Below are positions 8,047 through 17,322 of a stretch of 58,659 bases of DNA, piece after piece. The position numbers and the translations under genes were made by a program. The notes beneath the pieces were generated by a model. The model was not told the origin of the DNA. It saw nothing but the letters and a program-made list of their open reading frames with translations, and searched no databases. Origin of the DNA: Muribaculaceae bacterium (GTDB lineage: Bacteria; Bacteroidota; Bacteroidia; Bacteroidales; Muribaculaceae); assembly GCA_017557625.1 (NCBI GenBank), contig JAFYYG010000048.1, forward strand, positions 1 to 58,659, written 5' to 3'. Every line of letters begins with the position of its first letter. Positions within the stretch are counted from its first letter, which is position 1.

Positions 8047-8340
8047 TCACATACGCCCCCAAAAGCACCATTTTAGAACTACTAATATCAGTATTGCAAA
8101 TCCTATACCTATATAATCGGCAATTACATCTTTCCAATCCCATTTATTTGTTGGTGAGCATTTGTCTCCATATTCTTTTGCCAATGCAGCTCCTGTCCCA
8201 CTCATAAAAGAACTAAATAACACTCCAAATAAATTTGTTATTGGCAACATTATAACACCTGTAATTAACGAGATTATGAAACATATTCCAAAATGATATA
8301 TTTTATCTCTACCAATTTTTTTTGCTAATTTCTTAAACAT
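8047..8340 (-). CDS. Small membrane protein, YfiM/DUF2279-like, copy 2
   Basis: A 97-residue paralogue of 1943-2233, with the same motifs (DKIYHFGICFIISL, GAALAKEYGDKCSPTNKWDW, KDVIADYIGIG) and two hydrophobic segments. Most differences are conservative. The duplicates are 6 kb apart and bracket the accessory stretch, suggesting that the segment expanded by duplication. On the minus strand a TTTTGC box lies about 35 bases upstream of the ATG. Role unknown. Confidence 0.75.
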   Translation of the reverse strand: MFKKLAKKIGRDKIYHFGICFIISLITGVIMLPITNLFGVLFSSFMSGTGAALAKEYGDKCSPTNKWDWKDVIADYIGIGFAILILVVLKWCFWGRM

Positions 8341-8553
8341 ATTTTCCCCTATTTATTTTTGTCGTATTTCTTTTGCAAAATTAAAAAAGACCTGTGTCAA
8401 AACAAAACATAATGCCACTTTTTTTTCACAATAACCACAAAACCATAAACTAACAAAATTTCACCTATAATATAATAAACAGCCCATGCGATACGTTAAC
8501 TTTTATAAGGCAAACTATGCCCTAACGTGAACAAAGAAAAATACATTTTAGAC

Positions 8554-10557
8554 ATGAAGAAAATATTGCTCTCATTAGTGTTAATAATTAGTGCTACAAC
8601 AAGTTGGGCACTCGAAGTGGAATGTACTCCAGGCAACCTTGCTAATCTTGTGGACGACACCAGCATCACGTCTCTAACGATAACAGGGCAAATGGATGCC
8701 CGCGACTTCAAGTTTATCGCCACAGAGCTTGATGCTCTCACCACCATCGACCTCTCGGGTGTTACCATTGTAGAATATAGCGACCACTCTAAACCATTGT
8801 TTAACAACGATGTGGATTACCCTGAGAACTGTATTCCCACGATGGCATTCTTTGGTAAAAAAATCACACAAATCACTATCCCATCCAACACACGCGCCAT
8901 TGGCATGGCAGCCTTCGCTGGCTGTGACCAACTAGTGAATTTCACTTTCCCCGAAGGTCTGGACTCTATCGCCGCCTACGCTTTCACTGCCACCAAGCTC
9001 AACAACATTGTGCTGCCCACAAGCATCAGATACTTGGGCAAAGGCGTGTTCTCCAATATGTCAAACCTCTATCGTGTCACCATCAAGCCATCTAATGAGC
9101 TGGTAATCCCTGAAAGTGCATTTGAGGGCTCTAAAATAGTTTATTATGTCACACTTGGTCCAAATGTTGTTGCTATTGGCGATCGCGCTTTTAAGGGCAC
9201 GAACCGATTATATGGATTATCATTCTCTGACGAAAACAATATCAGGCACATTGGCAAAGAGGCCTTCCTCGCATCAGGAATTAACAATTTCAACTTTGAT
9301 CAAGCTACAGCCGTCACCGACATCGACGACTGGGCTTTCGCACAGTCGAAGCAGCCAAGTGCCACAATTCCCGCCAACATAACTCATGTGGGTAAGGGAG
9401 CGTTCTACTATGCCACCAATATGACATCTTACGTTCCCAATGCGGCAAGCGACTCCATCGCCGACCTGTTACTCGCCGGAACCGCCGTCAACAATGATGT
9501 CACAGCAGGAACAGAGATTAGCAACATAGGACGATATGCTTTCTATAACACTCCTATAACCACACTCACGCTACCAAGCACCACCAGTTACATTGGTGAG
9601 CTTGCTATGGCGGGAATGATTGACCTGCAGGAGTTCACTATCGATGCCACCGAAGTGCCGGCTCTGGGAGATAATGTGTGGCTGGGAGTTAAGCAGGCCA
9701 CTATCCCACTGAAGGTGCCACGCGAGAGCTATGAGGCCTACAGCACTGCCGCCCAGTGGAGCCGCTTCCTCATATGGGCTGACGAGCCTCAATTCATCTA
9801 CGGCGACGTGAACCAAGACGGCTTCATCACAGCTGCCGACATAACGGCACTTTATGACATCTTACTTGGCGTTAGCGACAACTATTTAGAGACTGCCGAC
9901 GTGAACGGTGACGGCGACATCACTGCGGCAGACATCACTGCCATATATAACATTCTGCTGGGTGTTGATAAAGCACCTGGCCACAACAAGAAGACTAACG
10001 ACAGCAATGACAAAATCATAGCTCAAGGATTTGTAATCGAGGCAGGAAAGACCCACAACATGAAGGTGGATATGACCAACAACGCACAGTTTGCAGCTAT
10101 GCAGCTCGACATTACCATGCCTCAAGGCCTGACTATCGACAACGTGACCACCACCAGCAGAGCCAGCAACATGACAATGGGCTTCAATGAGATAGAGCCT
10201 GGCAAGTGGAGGATTCTAATCCATAGCGCCACAACCACTTCTGGCAAGGAGGGAACTATGTTCAACATCACAGTGAAAGCCGATGAGAGCTTCAACGGCA
10301 ACGAGACTATCACCATCAACAACATCATAGCTGTGGAGCCAAACGAACTCGTGCATGAGATTGACGACATTGATGTGGAGGTAGGCACTACTACCGGCGT
10401 GAAAGACATCAATATTGACAACGCCGACAATGGCCCAGTAGATGTTTACAACATGAACGGCCAGCTCATACGCCAAAATGTGGAGCGCAATGAGGCGACA
10501 ACCGGCCTCCCAAGTGGAATCTACATCGTGGGTGGCAAGAAAGTGATTGTTAAATAA
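8554..10557 (+). CDS. Secreted BspA-like LRR protein with dockerin, cohesin-like domain and sorting tail
   Basis: A 667-residue surface or secreted protein. The signal peptide is MKKILLSLVLIISATTSWA. Residues ~60-400 are BspA-type leucine-rich repeats (units such as IGMAAFAGCDQLVNFTFPEG). A dockerin pair (GDVNQDGFITAADITALYDI, then ADVNGDGDITAADITAIYNI) covers about 416-478 with complete Ca-binding loops. A cohesin-like beta-sandwich follows (about 490-620; QFAAMQLDITMPQGL, MFNITVKAD). The C-terminal tail VYNMNGQLIRQN ... GIYIVGGKKVIVK resembles type A sorting domains. The start is the ATG at 8554, since an upstream GTG would add 9 charged residues before the signal peptide. Likely role: adhesion or scaffold at the surface. 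Confidence 0.87.
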   Translation: MKKILLSLVLIISATTSWALEVECTPGNLANLVDDTSITSLTITGQMDARDFKFIATELDALTTIDLSGVTIVEYSDHSKPLFNNDVDYPENCIPTMAFFGKKITQITIPSNTRAIGMAAFAGCDQLVNFTFPEGLDSIAAYAFTATKLNNIVLPTSIRYLGKGVFSNMSNLYRVTIKPSNELVIPESAFEGSKIVYYVTLGPNVVAIGDRAFKGTNRLYGLSFSDENNIRHIGKEAFLASGINNFNFDQATAVTDIDDWAFAQSKQPSATIPANITHVGKGAFYYATNMTSYVPNAASDSIADLLLAGTAVNNDVTAGTEISNIGRYAFYNTPITTLTLPSTTSYIGELAMAGMIDLQEFTIDATEVPALGDNVWLGVKQATIPLKVPRESYEAYSTAAQWSRFLIWADEPQFIYGDVNQDGFITAADITALYDILLGVSDNYLETADVNGDGDITAADITAIYNILLGVDKAPGHNKKTNDSNDKIIAQGFVIEAGKTHNMKVDMTNNAQFAAMQLDITMPQGLTIDNVTTTSRASNMTMGFNEIEPGKWRILIHSATTTSGKEGTMFNITVKADESFNGNETITINNIIAVEPNELVHEIDDIDVEVGTTTGVKDINIDNADNGPVDVYNMNGQLIRQNVERNEATTGLPSGIYIVGGKKVIVK

Positions 10558-10627
10558 GAGGTTGGATGTTAGTGGTTAATATAGTAGTTAGAGACCAACT
10601 GGTAACTAACACTTATAACTGGCAACT

Positions 10628-12640
10628 ATGGGCAAAAGGGTTTATCTTTTAGCATTACTGTTGGCAACCGTACTGCACATTCAGGCAGTGACGGTTACAA
10701 GCACTGCTGGTAAGCTTTCAACAGTGGTCACCAACTACAACATCACAGCACTCACGGTGAACGGCACCATCGATGCCCGAGATTTCATGTTCATCACCGA
10801 CGAGATGCACAAGCTGAAAACATTAAACCTCACTAATGCCACTATCGTTGCCTACAACAGTACCCTAGCCGACGGATTACTCGCCGGCGAATACCACTAT
10901 CCAGACAACACCTTGCCCTACTGCGCCCTCACTGGACTAGTGACTCTGGAAACCGTTAAACTGCCAAGTAATCTTACCGCCATTGATTATGGAGCCTTAG
11001 CAGGTTGTAGTAGTCTCACTGCTATCAATCTGCCCTCGTCACTCCTCACCATTGGCGACGATGCCTTCAATTCCTGCTCATCGTTGACGACAGTCACTAT
11101 CGCAGGTTCCGTCAATCGTTTGGGCAGTAAAGCCTTTGCCCACTGTGTTGAACTCACAACTCTCGTTATCAACCCTAATGGCACTATTGAGATAGGAGAC
11201 GAAGCGTTTGCCGACTGCCAATCTCTCAACAATGTGAGTATAGGCACAAACGTCATCGCCCTGGGCAACGGCACCTTCACTGGTTGCAAAGCGCTAAAGA
11301 ATATCCAGATTATGCCAGGTTCTAAACTCGAAGACATTGGCGACATGACATTCTACAACACCGCTCTCGAAGAACTAGACCTGGAATATACTCCAAATCT
11401 CAAGCATCTGGGAGCATGGGCACTTGCTTGCACAAAACTCAAAAACTTCTCTCTACCCGCTCATGTCAAGAGTCTCGATGAGGGTACTCTGTTTTACAAC
11501 AACCAACTTACTACTCTTGAGTTACCCAAGACTCTGTCCTATCTTCCCGACTACATGCTCGCTGGCTGCAACCATATAAAAGGCACACCATTCATGACAA
11601 AGAACATGGGCTATATTGGTGACTTTGCCATATACAATCAGACCCAACACAAAACAATCACAGTGCCTATGAGGGTCTATTACATTGGCTCTCACGCTAT
11701 GGCTGGAATAACATGGATGCAAGAAATCACCAGCGAGCCACTCCAAGTGCCCGAACTGGGCAACAACGTGTGGGCAGGCATCAACCAGAGCAATGTGAAA
11801 CTAAACGTTAAAGAAGAGAGCCTAAACGACTACCAAGCTGCCGAGCAGTGGCAGAATTTCCTCATCAACGTGGCGCAACTGCGAGGTGACATCAACAGCG
11901 ACGGATATGTCAACACCCTCGATGCCATCGGCGAGTGGCAATACCTCGTTGAAGGCATTATCCAAGGCATAAATCCAAACCTTACCGACGTGACTGGCAA
12001 TGGCCGCACCGACGTTGCCGACATCGTGGCAATCTACAACATTATAAATGGCACCGAACCAACAGAAAGTCCTATTCAATTCTGGTTTGATGGCGATATA
12101 GAAGCACTAGGCAGTAAAACGGAAACTCACAAAGCAAAAATCGAAATCTCACTAGAAAACACTATCAGCTACACTGCTTTCCAGTTCGACATCATAACAC
12201 CAAGCCATATCACCATCGACGGAGCGACACCTTCCAGTCGCTTACTTGGACACGAAATTCATTGTGGTAAGGCTGAAAACGACATCTATAGAGTAGTATG
12301 TTTCTCCCCCGCTGGCGATGACTTTGAGGGAGACAACGGGTTGCTCGTAACCCTCAACATATCTAGTACCCAAAATCTCAACATCAACGACATTATAAAT
12401 CTTAGACGCATCTATTTCATTGATAGGGATGAGAATACATATTACGACAACAACCTATATCTCAAAATCATAGGAACATCAGCAGTAGAAAATATCACTG
12501 TTGACGAAAGCGACAAACCTGTCAACGTCTATAACACTCAGGGCCAACTCTTGAGGCAGAATGTCACTCCCTCACAAGCCACCCAAGACCTTCCCGCTGG
12601 AATATACATTGTGGGAGGAAAGAAGGTTATAGTGAAGTAA
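10628..12640 (+). CDS. Secreted BspA-like LRR protein with dockerin and cohesin-like domain, paralogue 2
   Basis: A 670-residue paralogue of the preceding gene with the same order: signal peptide (MGKRVYLLALLLATVLHIQA), BspA-type repeats (about 75-410; IDYGALAGCSSLTAINLPSS), dockerin (about 419-478; GDINSDGYVNTLDAIGEWQY and DVTGNGRTDVADIVAIYNI), cohesin-like domain (about 490-620) and sorting tail (VYNTQGQLLRQN, GIYIVGGKKVIVK). The first dockerin half is less canonical than in its neighbour. The 70 bases separating the genes are a low-complexity TTAGTGGTTA-like stretch with no clear promoter, so the two may be co-transcribed. Confidence 0.86.
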   Translation: MGKRVYLLALLLATVLHIQAVTVTSTAGKLSTVVTNYNITALTVNGTIDARDFMFITDEMHKLKTLNLTNATIVAYNSTLADGLLAGEYHYPDNTLPYCALTGLVTLETVKLPSNLTAIDYGALAGCSSLTAINLPSSLLTIGDDAFNSCSSLTTVTIAGSVNRLGSKAFAHCVELTTLVINPNGTIEIGDEAFADCQSLNNVSIGTNVIALGNGTFTGCKALKNIQIMPGSKLEDIGDMTFYNTALEELDLEYTPNLKHLGAWALACTKLKNFSLPAHVKSLDEGTLFYNNQLTTLELPKTLSYLPDYMLAGCNHIKGTPFMTKNMGYIGDFAIYNQTQHKTITVPMRVYYIGSHAMAGITWMQEITSEPLQVPELGNNVWAGINQSNVKLNVKEESLNDYQAAEQWQNFLINVAQLRGDINSDGYVNTLDAIGEWQYLVEGIIQGINPNLTDVTGNGRTDVADIVAIYNIINGTEPTESPIQFWFDGDIEALGSKTETHKAKIEISLENTISYTAFQFDIITPSHITIDGATPSSRLLGHEIHCGKAENDIYRVVCFSPAGDDFEGDNGLLVTLNISSTQNLNINDIINLRRIYFIDRDENTYYDNNLYLKIIGTSAVENITVDESDKPVNVYNTQGQLLRQNVTPSQATQDLPAGIYIVGGKKVIVK

Positions 12641-12762
12641 ATTTTAAGTGTTAAGTTTTCACTTTTCATAACCAGTTGGTCTAATTAGCCTAAATTCGAC
12701 CAATGCTAATCATCTTTTCCATAAAAAATCTCGTGCAATTTCATTTTCTGAAGTTTTATTAT

Positions 12763-12770
12763 TACTTTTG
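12763..12770 (+). promoter_or_regulatory. -7 promoter box of the third BspA-like gene
   Basis: TACTTTTG at 12763-12770 fits TAnnTTTG and gives a leader of about 30 bases before the ATG at 12808, so this gene has its own promoter. Confidence 0.65.
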
Positions 12771-12807
12771 CAAGTTGAAATAAAAAGTAAATACTATAAC
12801 TACGATA

Positions 12808-14325
12808 ATGAAACGTATTCTCACATTATTAGTTGCTTGCGTTGCCTCCATTTCGATGTGGGCGGTGCAGGTGGATTGTACACCAGGCAACCTTGAAAAC
12901 CTGATTGACGACACTTCAATCACAACGCTCACTATAACCGGCACTATTGATGCACGCGATTTTAAGTTCATCGCAAAAAGTCTCAACAATATAGAGACAC
13001 TTGATTTAAGCGGAGCAGAGGTAGCGGCATTTAGCGACCCTAAGTCACCGGTATTCATGTCAATAACATCCTACGACAGTCAGGCGATTCCCGCGACTGC
13101 TTTTATGGGCAAGAAACTCAGCACCGTGATATTGCCTGAAGGATTGACAAAAATAGGCTCCGCCGCATTCGCCGGATGCCACAATCTGGAAAACATCACT
13201 TTTCCAAGCAGCCTGGAGATAATAGAGCCTTACGCCTTCTCCTCATGCAACAATCTTAGCTCAGTGACTATTCCCACTGGGCTGCAAGAGCTTGGCGAAG
13301 GGGCATTCTCACGCTGCAAGGGTTTGGAATCAGCAACTATCAATCCCGATGACTCATTCACAGTAGGAAAAGATGCGTTCCAAGACTGCTCGGCACTCGC
13401 AAATGTCACTCTCGGCAATAACGTCACAACTATTGGCCCAGGTGCCTTCAGTGGCTGCACCTCCCTCACTTCACCCACAATAAGCAACAACAGCAATCTC
13501 ACCACCATCGCCGAGGCAGCATTCGCAGCCTCTGGAGTGGAGGAAATTGCACTCAACAGATGCAATGGCCTCACCACCATAGGAATGTGGGCATTTGCCA
13601 ACACCCCTCTAAACTCTGTCACGCTACCCGAATCATTAGAGTCGCTTGGTGACGGTGCATTCTACTACAATCTCAACCTGGAGCAGATTGACCTGCCCTC
13701 TGGCATCAGCAGCATTAGCAACTATCTGCTTGCCGGCAACAACGCAATAGATATGGAGCAGCTAGTGAAAGACGGAGCGAAAAACGGTGTGACATCAATC
13801 GGCGACTATGCCTTCTACAACTGGGATCAGATTAGAGAGTTCACCTTCCCTGAGAGCGTGGAATATGTGGGCACAATGGCTATGGCAGGACAAACGAGCC
13901 TCGAGCGCGTCACCGCCTATCCCACTACCGTTCCTGCTCTTGGCGACAGCGTGTGGGCGGGAGTGGACCAATCGTCCATCCCCCTTATCACCGACCCCTC
14001 GGTAGCCGATGACTATGCCACCGCCGAGCAGTGGAAAGAGTTTATAATCGAACAGGATTCACCTCCAACTAGCATTGACAAGACCCTTGCCGACAACGAC
14101 TTGCAAGTTAAGGCTCACTTTGAGGGCACTATGCTCATCGTGAACGCCAGCACAGCGATTGCCAAAGTATCGATATTTGACATTAATGGAGTGCTCCTGA
14201 GTACCGCTATGCCTGCCAGTGAGCAGGCTCAGCTCAACACAGCCAACTTCAACGGCAAGTTCTATATAGTGAACGTGATTCTTGAGGGTGGCTCACAACG
14301 CTCTTTCAAACTCTTGCGTAAGTAA
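12808..14325 (+). CDS. Secreted BspA-like LRR protein without dockerin, paralogue 3
   Basis: A 505-residue paralogue. It has a signal peptide ([19 protein letters not shown]) and the same N-terminal cap as the first gene ([20 protein letters not shown]). BspA-type leucine-rich repeats fill about 60-420 ([20 protein letters not shown] and similar). Unlike its two neighbours it has no dockerin and no cohesin-like domain. It goes straight to a shorter C-terminal tail ([11 protein letters not shown] ... RSFKLLRK), again of the sorting type. Probably the reduced member of a tandem triplication. BspA-like repeats bind host matrix proteins in oral species; the ligand here is unknown. Confidence 0.87.
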   Translation: MKRILTLLVACVASISMWAVQVDCTPGNLENLIDDTSITTLTITGTIDARDFKFIAKSLNNIETLDLSGAEVAAFSDPKSPVFMSITSYDSQAIPATAFMGKKLSTVILPEGLTKIGSAAFAGCHNLENITFPSSLEIIEPYAFSSCNNLSSVTIPTGLQELGEGAFSRCKGLESATINPDDSFTVGKDAFQDCSALANVTLGNNVTTIGPGAFSGCTSLTSPTISNNSNLTTIAEAAFAASGVEEIALNRCNGLTTIGMWAFANTPLNSVTLPESLESLGDGAFYYNLNLEQIDLPSGISSISNYLLAGNNAIDMEQLVKDGAKNGVTSIGDYAFYNWDQIREFTFPESVEYVGTMAMAGQTSLERVTAYPTTVPALGDSVWAGVDQSSIPLITDPSVADDYATAEQWKEFIIEQDSPPTSIDKTLADNDLQVKAHFEGTMLIVNASTAIAKVSIFDINGVLLSTAMPASEQAQLNTANFNGKFYIVNVILEGGSQRSFKLLRK

Positions 14326-14387
14326 TAGTTTTAGCAAAAACACAGTCATTGCACTTTGTACTTTATACTTCATCCTTTTTACTTTTT

Positions 14388-15158
14388 ATGGGAAAGAACA
14401 AACTCAAGAAATTTGCCGATATGGAGACGTTCTCATGCGTCTTCCAGTACCCCTTTGCAAAACTGCAAGAGGCGCCTTTCCCAATGCGCGGTAAATGGAA
14501 CGAGCAATACTTCCATAACAACAACCCAATCGTGCTTGAGTTGGGATGCGGCAAAGGGGAGTATGCCGTAGGGCTTGGAAAAAAGTTCCCTGACAAGAAC
14601 TACATCGGTGTTGACATCAAGGGAGCGAGAATGTGGACCGGCGCAAAGATGGTGGAGCAAGAAGGCATCAAGAATGTGGCGTTCCTGCGCACCAGCATCG
14701 AGTTTATCGACCACTTCTTCGAGCCTGGCGAGGTGTCCGAGATTTGGATCACCTTCCCCGATCCTCAGATGAAGAACGCCAATAAGCGACTCACTGGCAC
14801 ACGGTTTCTGAACAACTACCGCAAGATATTGATTCCCGACGGCTTGATTCACCTCAAGACCGACAGCCCCTTCCTTTATACTTACACTCACGAGCTCACT
14901 AAGCTTAATAATCTTGTCACCGAAGTTAATACGCCTGACCTCTATGCAAGTGGACTTGCCGATGACATCCTCGAAATCAAAACTCACTACGAGCAGCAAT
15001 GGCTACAGCGAGGACTTACCATCAAGTACATCAGTTTCCACCTGCCGCAAGATGGCGACCTGCAAGAACCCGATATCGAGATTGAGCACGACACCTACCG
15101 AAGCTATGGCCGTGGCGAGATTCAAATGCCACAGATTTTTGACAACAAACAAGAATAA
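14388..15158 (+). CDS. trmB: tRNA (guanine-N7-)-methyltransferase
   Basis: A 256-residue SAM-dependent enzyme that makes m7G46 in the tRNA variable loop. The SAM-binding motif is [15 protein letters not shown] (about 50-64), followed by [11 protein letters not shown]. The catalytic-region signature [12 protein letters not shown] and [13 protein letters not shown] are characteristic of TrmB. The start is the ATG at 14388 ([15 protein letters not shown]); the reading frame is open further upstream but those residues are not family-like. It lies 13 bases before mrp. Confidence 0.95.
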   Translation: MGKNKLKKFADMETFSCVFQYPFAKLQEAPFPMRGKWNEQYFHNNNPIVLELGCGKGEYAVGLGKKFPDKNYIGVDIKGARMWTGAKMVEQEGIKNVAFLRTSIEFIDHFFEPGEVSEIWITFPDPQMKNANKRLTGTRFLNNYRKILIPDGLIHLKTDSPFLYTYTHELTKLNNLVTEVNTPDLYASGLADDILEIKTHYEQQWLQRGLTIKYISFHLPQDGDLQEPDIEIEHDTYRSYGRGEIQMPQIFDNKQE

Positions 15159-15171
15159 CAGAACAGAATAT

Positions 15172-16278
15172 ATGACAGAACTTTATCCATCACTGATACT
15201 TGACGCCCTGCGCACGGTGCGATATCCAGGCACCGGCAAGGACATTGTGACTATGGGAATGGTGGAGGATGACATCCGCATCAATGGCAACCGCGTCTCG
15301 TTCTCACTCATCTTCCCAAAGAAAACCGACCCGTTCATCAAGTCAATCGTTAAAGCCAGCGAGGTGGCTATCAACACTTATATCAGCCCCGAAGTGGAAA
15401 TTAAGGGAAACATAGCCGTCAAAACTCCCGACCCTGAGGCAAAACCTAAGGCCAACGAGCCGCTTCCTGGCGTGCAAAACATCATTGGCGTGTCGAGCGG
15501 CAAAGGCGGTGTGGGAAAATCGACCGTGGCGTGCAATCTCGCCGTGGCACTTGCACAGCAGGGCTACCGCGTGGGTTTGCTCGACGCTGACATCTTCGGA
15601 CCCTCAATACCAAAAATGCTGGGCATTGAGGATGAGCAACTCTACATGGAGGAGGTTGACGGGCAGAAACTTATCGTGCCTGCCGAGAAGTATGGAGTGA
15701 AAGTGCTTTCCATAGGCTTCGTGATTAGTAAAGACCAAGCCGTGCTGTGGCGCGGAGCGATGGCAAGCAATGCTCTCAAGCAACTTATCACCGAAGCCAA
15801 TTGGGGCGAACTCGACTACTTCATCATTGATATGCCCCCAGGCACCAGCGACATCCATCTTACTTTAGTACAAACTCTTGCCATCACGGGCGCGATAGTT
15901 GTCACTACCCCGCAAGAGGTGGCTCTCGCCGATGCCCGCAAGGGGGTATCGATGTTCATGGGCGAGCATGTCAACGTCCCAGTGCTCGGCATAGTAGAAA
16001 ACATGTCGTGGTTCACGCCTGCCGCACATCCCGATGAGAAATACTACATCTTCGGGCGCGACGGTGGCAAGAACCTTGCCGAGAAACTCAACGTAAAGCT
16101 ATTAGGGCAAATCCCCCTCGTGGCCACCATCTGCAAAGGTGGAGATGACGGTGTGCCGGTAATCCTTGAGAACTCCGTTTCAGGAATGGCATTCCTGAAA
16201 CTTGCCACAGCAGTGGGCGAAGCAGTTGACCATCGCAACGCAACGCTACCCCCAACCAAGCGGGTGATAACGCATTAA
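15172..16278 (+). CDS. mrp: Mrp/ApbC-family iron-sulfur carrier ATPase
   Basis: A 368-residue Fe-S cluster carrier ATPase. The N-terminal ~95 residues are a MIP18/DUF59 domain; the ParA/MinD-type P-loop domain follows with SSGKGGVGKSTVACNLA (deviant Walker A) and DYFIIDMPPGTSD. The start at 15172 (MTELYPSLILDALRTVRYPG) matches the family. In the region where many Mrp proteins carry the cluster-bridging C-x-x-C, this one reads ENMSWFTPAAHPDEKYY with no cysteine pair. This may be usual for Bacteroidetes but means the bridging site must be elsewhere or absent. Probably co-transcribed with trmB. Confidence 0.93.
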   Translation: MTELYPSLILDALRTVRYPGTGKDIVTMGMVEDDIRINGNRVSFSLIFPKKTDPFIKSIVKASEVAINTYISPEVEIKGNIAVKTPDPEAKPKANEPLPGVQNIIGVSSGKGGVGKSTVACNLAVALAQQGYRVGLLDADIFGPSIPKMLGIEDEQLYMEEVDGQKLIVPAEKYGVKVLSIGFVISKDQAVLWRGAMASNALKQLITEANWGELDYFIIDMPPGTSDIHLTLVQTLAITGAIVVTTPQEVALADARKGVSMFMGEHVNVPVLGIVENMSWFTPAAHPDEKYYIFGRDGGKNLAEKLNVKLLGQIPLVATICKGGDDGVPVILENSVSGMAFLKLATAVGEAVDHRNATLPPTKRVITH

Positions 16279-16320
16279 AGAGTACAGAGAACAAGAAAAC
16301 AAGAAAATCCCAGTCCAGTA

Positions 16321-16341
16321 TGTTGCGTTGTCAACGCAACA
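16321..16341. repeat. REP-like perfect palindrome
   Basis: TGTTGCGTTG, one central T, and CAACGCAACA form a perfect 10-bp-arm palindrome after mrp. A relative with the same GTATGTTGCG lead-in lies at 19609-19629 after the hydrolase gene. No T run follows, so it is more likely a dispersed repeat than a terminator. Confidence 0.6.
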
Positions 16342-16389
16342 ATAACAACGATAACTAAAAACCAATAACTAAATAAATACTTTACATCT

Positions 16390-17196
16390 ATGAAAAAGAT
16401 TTTTCTACTTACAGCAATGGTTGCACTGCTCCTAAGCGGTTGCAGCAAAGTGCCCATCTCTGGGCGTAATCAATTAAATTTGGTGTCTGACAGCGAAGTT
16501 CTACAATCGAGCCTCGCTTCCTACAGGGAATACATCAGCAAAGCTCCCAAATCTACACAGACAGTGAAGTGTGAACAGGTTACCCGCGTTGGCAAGAAGA
16601 TAGCTGCCGCCACCGAAGCCTATCTCAACTCACACGGCATGAGCGATCAGGTGAAGAACTTCGCATGGGAGTTCAATCTTGTTAAAGACAGTCAGCTTAA
16701 CGCTTTCTGTATGCCTGGCGGCAAAATCGTTGTTTATGAGGGCATTATGAACATCATCGGTAGCGATGACGAACTCGCTGTAGTGCTCGGTCACGAGGTG
16801 GCTCACGCTGTTGCCAAGCACAGTAACGAACGCCTTAGCCAGCAGAAGGCTCTGGAATATGGCGGCGCTATTTTGGGTGCTATCACTCAAAATGCTAGCC
16901 AGAACACCCAAGCCATCGCAAGCCAAGTGTTTGGACTTGGCGCAAACTATGGCGTTATGCTCCCCTTCTCGCGCAAGCATGAGACTGAAGCCGACAACAT
17001 CGGTTTAGTACTGATGACTATGGCAGGCTACAACCCCGACTGCGCTCTCACCTTCTGGCAGAAGATGAGTGCAAACAGCAGCAACACTAAAGCTGAGTTC
17101 ATGAGCACACACCCCAGCGATGCCAGCCGCATCTCAAACCTCCAAAAGCAACTGCCAAAGGTTAAACAGGAGTATGGCTCTTATATAAAGAAATAA
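16390..17196 (+). CDS. M48-family metalloprotease lipoprotein
   Basis: A 268-residue lipoprotein with a lipobox LLSG-C18 and the zinc-protease motif HEVAH at residues 135-139. The third ligand is expected in the HETEADNIG segment (about 197-205). The short one-domain form, with CMPGGKIVVYEGI before the motif, resembles the LoiP/YcaL type of periplasmic or outer-membrane M48 proteases that act in envelope protein quality control. No TPR repeats follow, so it is not a full BepA. A bidirectional terminator separates it from the converging amidase gene. Confidence 0.9.
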   Translation: MKKIFLLTAMVALLLSGCSKVPISGRNQLNLVSDSEVLQSSLASYREYISKAPKSTQTVKCEQVTRVGKKIAAATEAYLNSHGMSDQVKNFAWEFNLVKDSQLNAFCMPGGKIVVYEGIMNIIGSDDELAVVLGHEVAHAVAKHSNERLSQQKALEYGGAILGAITQNASQNTQAIASQVFGLGANYGVMLPFSRKHETEADNIGLVLMTMAGYNPDCALTFWQKMSANSSNTKAEFMSTHPSDASRISNLQKQLPKVKQEYGSYIKK

Positions 17197-17253
17197 CACA
17201 CTCCTGCAACCATCACCAAGAAGAAACACTTCTTGATGTAGCGACAAAAAGTT

Positions 17254-17293
17254 GACGAGCAAATAGTTTTATTTATTTGCCCGTCTTCTTTTT
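17254..17293. terminator. Bidirectional terminator between converging genes
   Basis: A 12-base stem GACGAGCAAATA (17254-17265) pairs with TATTTGCCCGTC (17274-17285) with one mismatch, followed by a TTCTTTTT tract. It is placed between the M48 gene (plus) and the amidase gene (minus). A further GATGTAG / CTACATC pair surrounds it. Confidence 0.75.
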
Positions 17294-17322
17294 GATGTAT
17301 TATATGCTACATCACCGTTGAG

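Noticed and set aside
14914-15171. N-terminal extension of mrp
   Set aside because: It overlaps trmB in another frame, and the family N-terminus begins at 15172.
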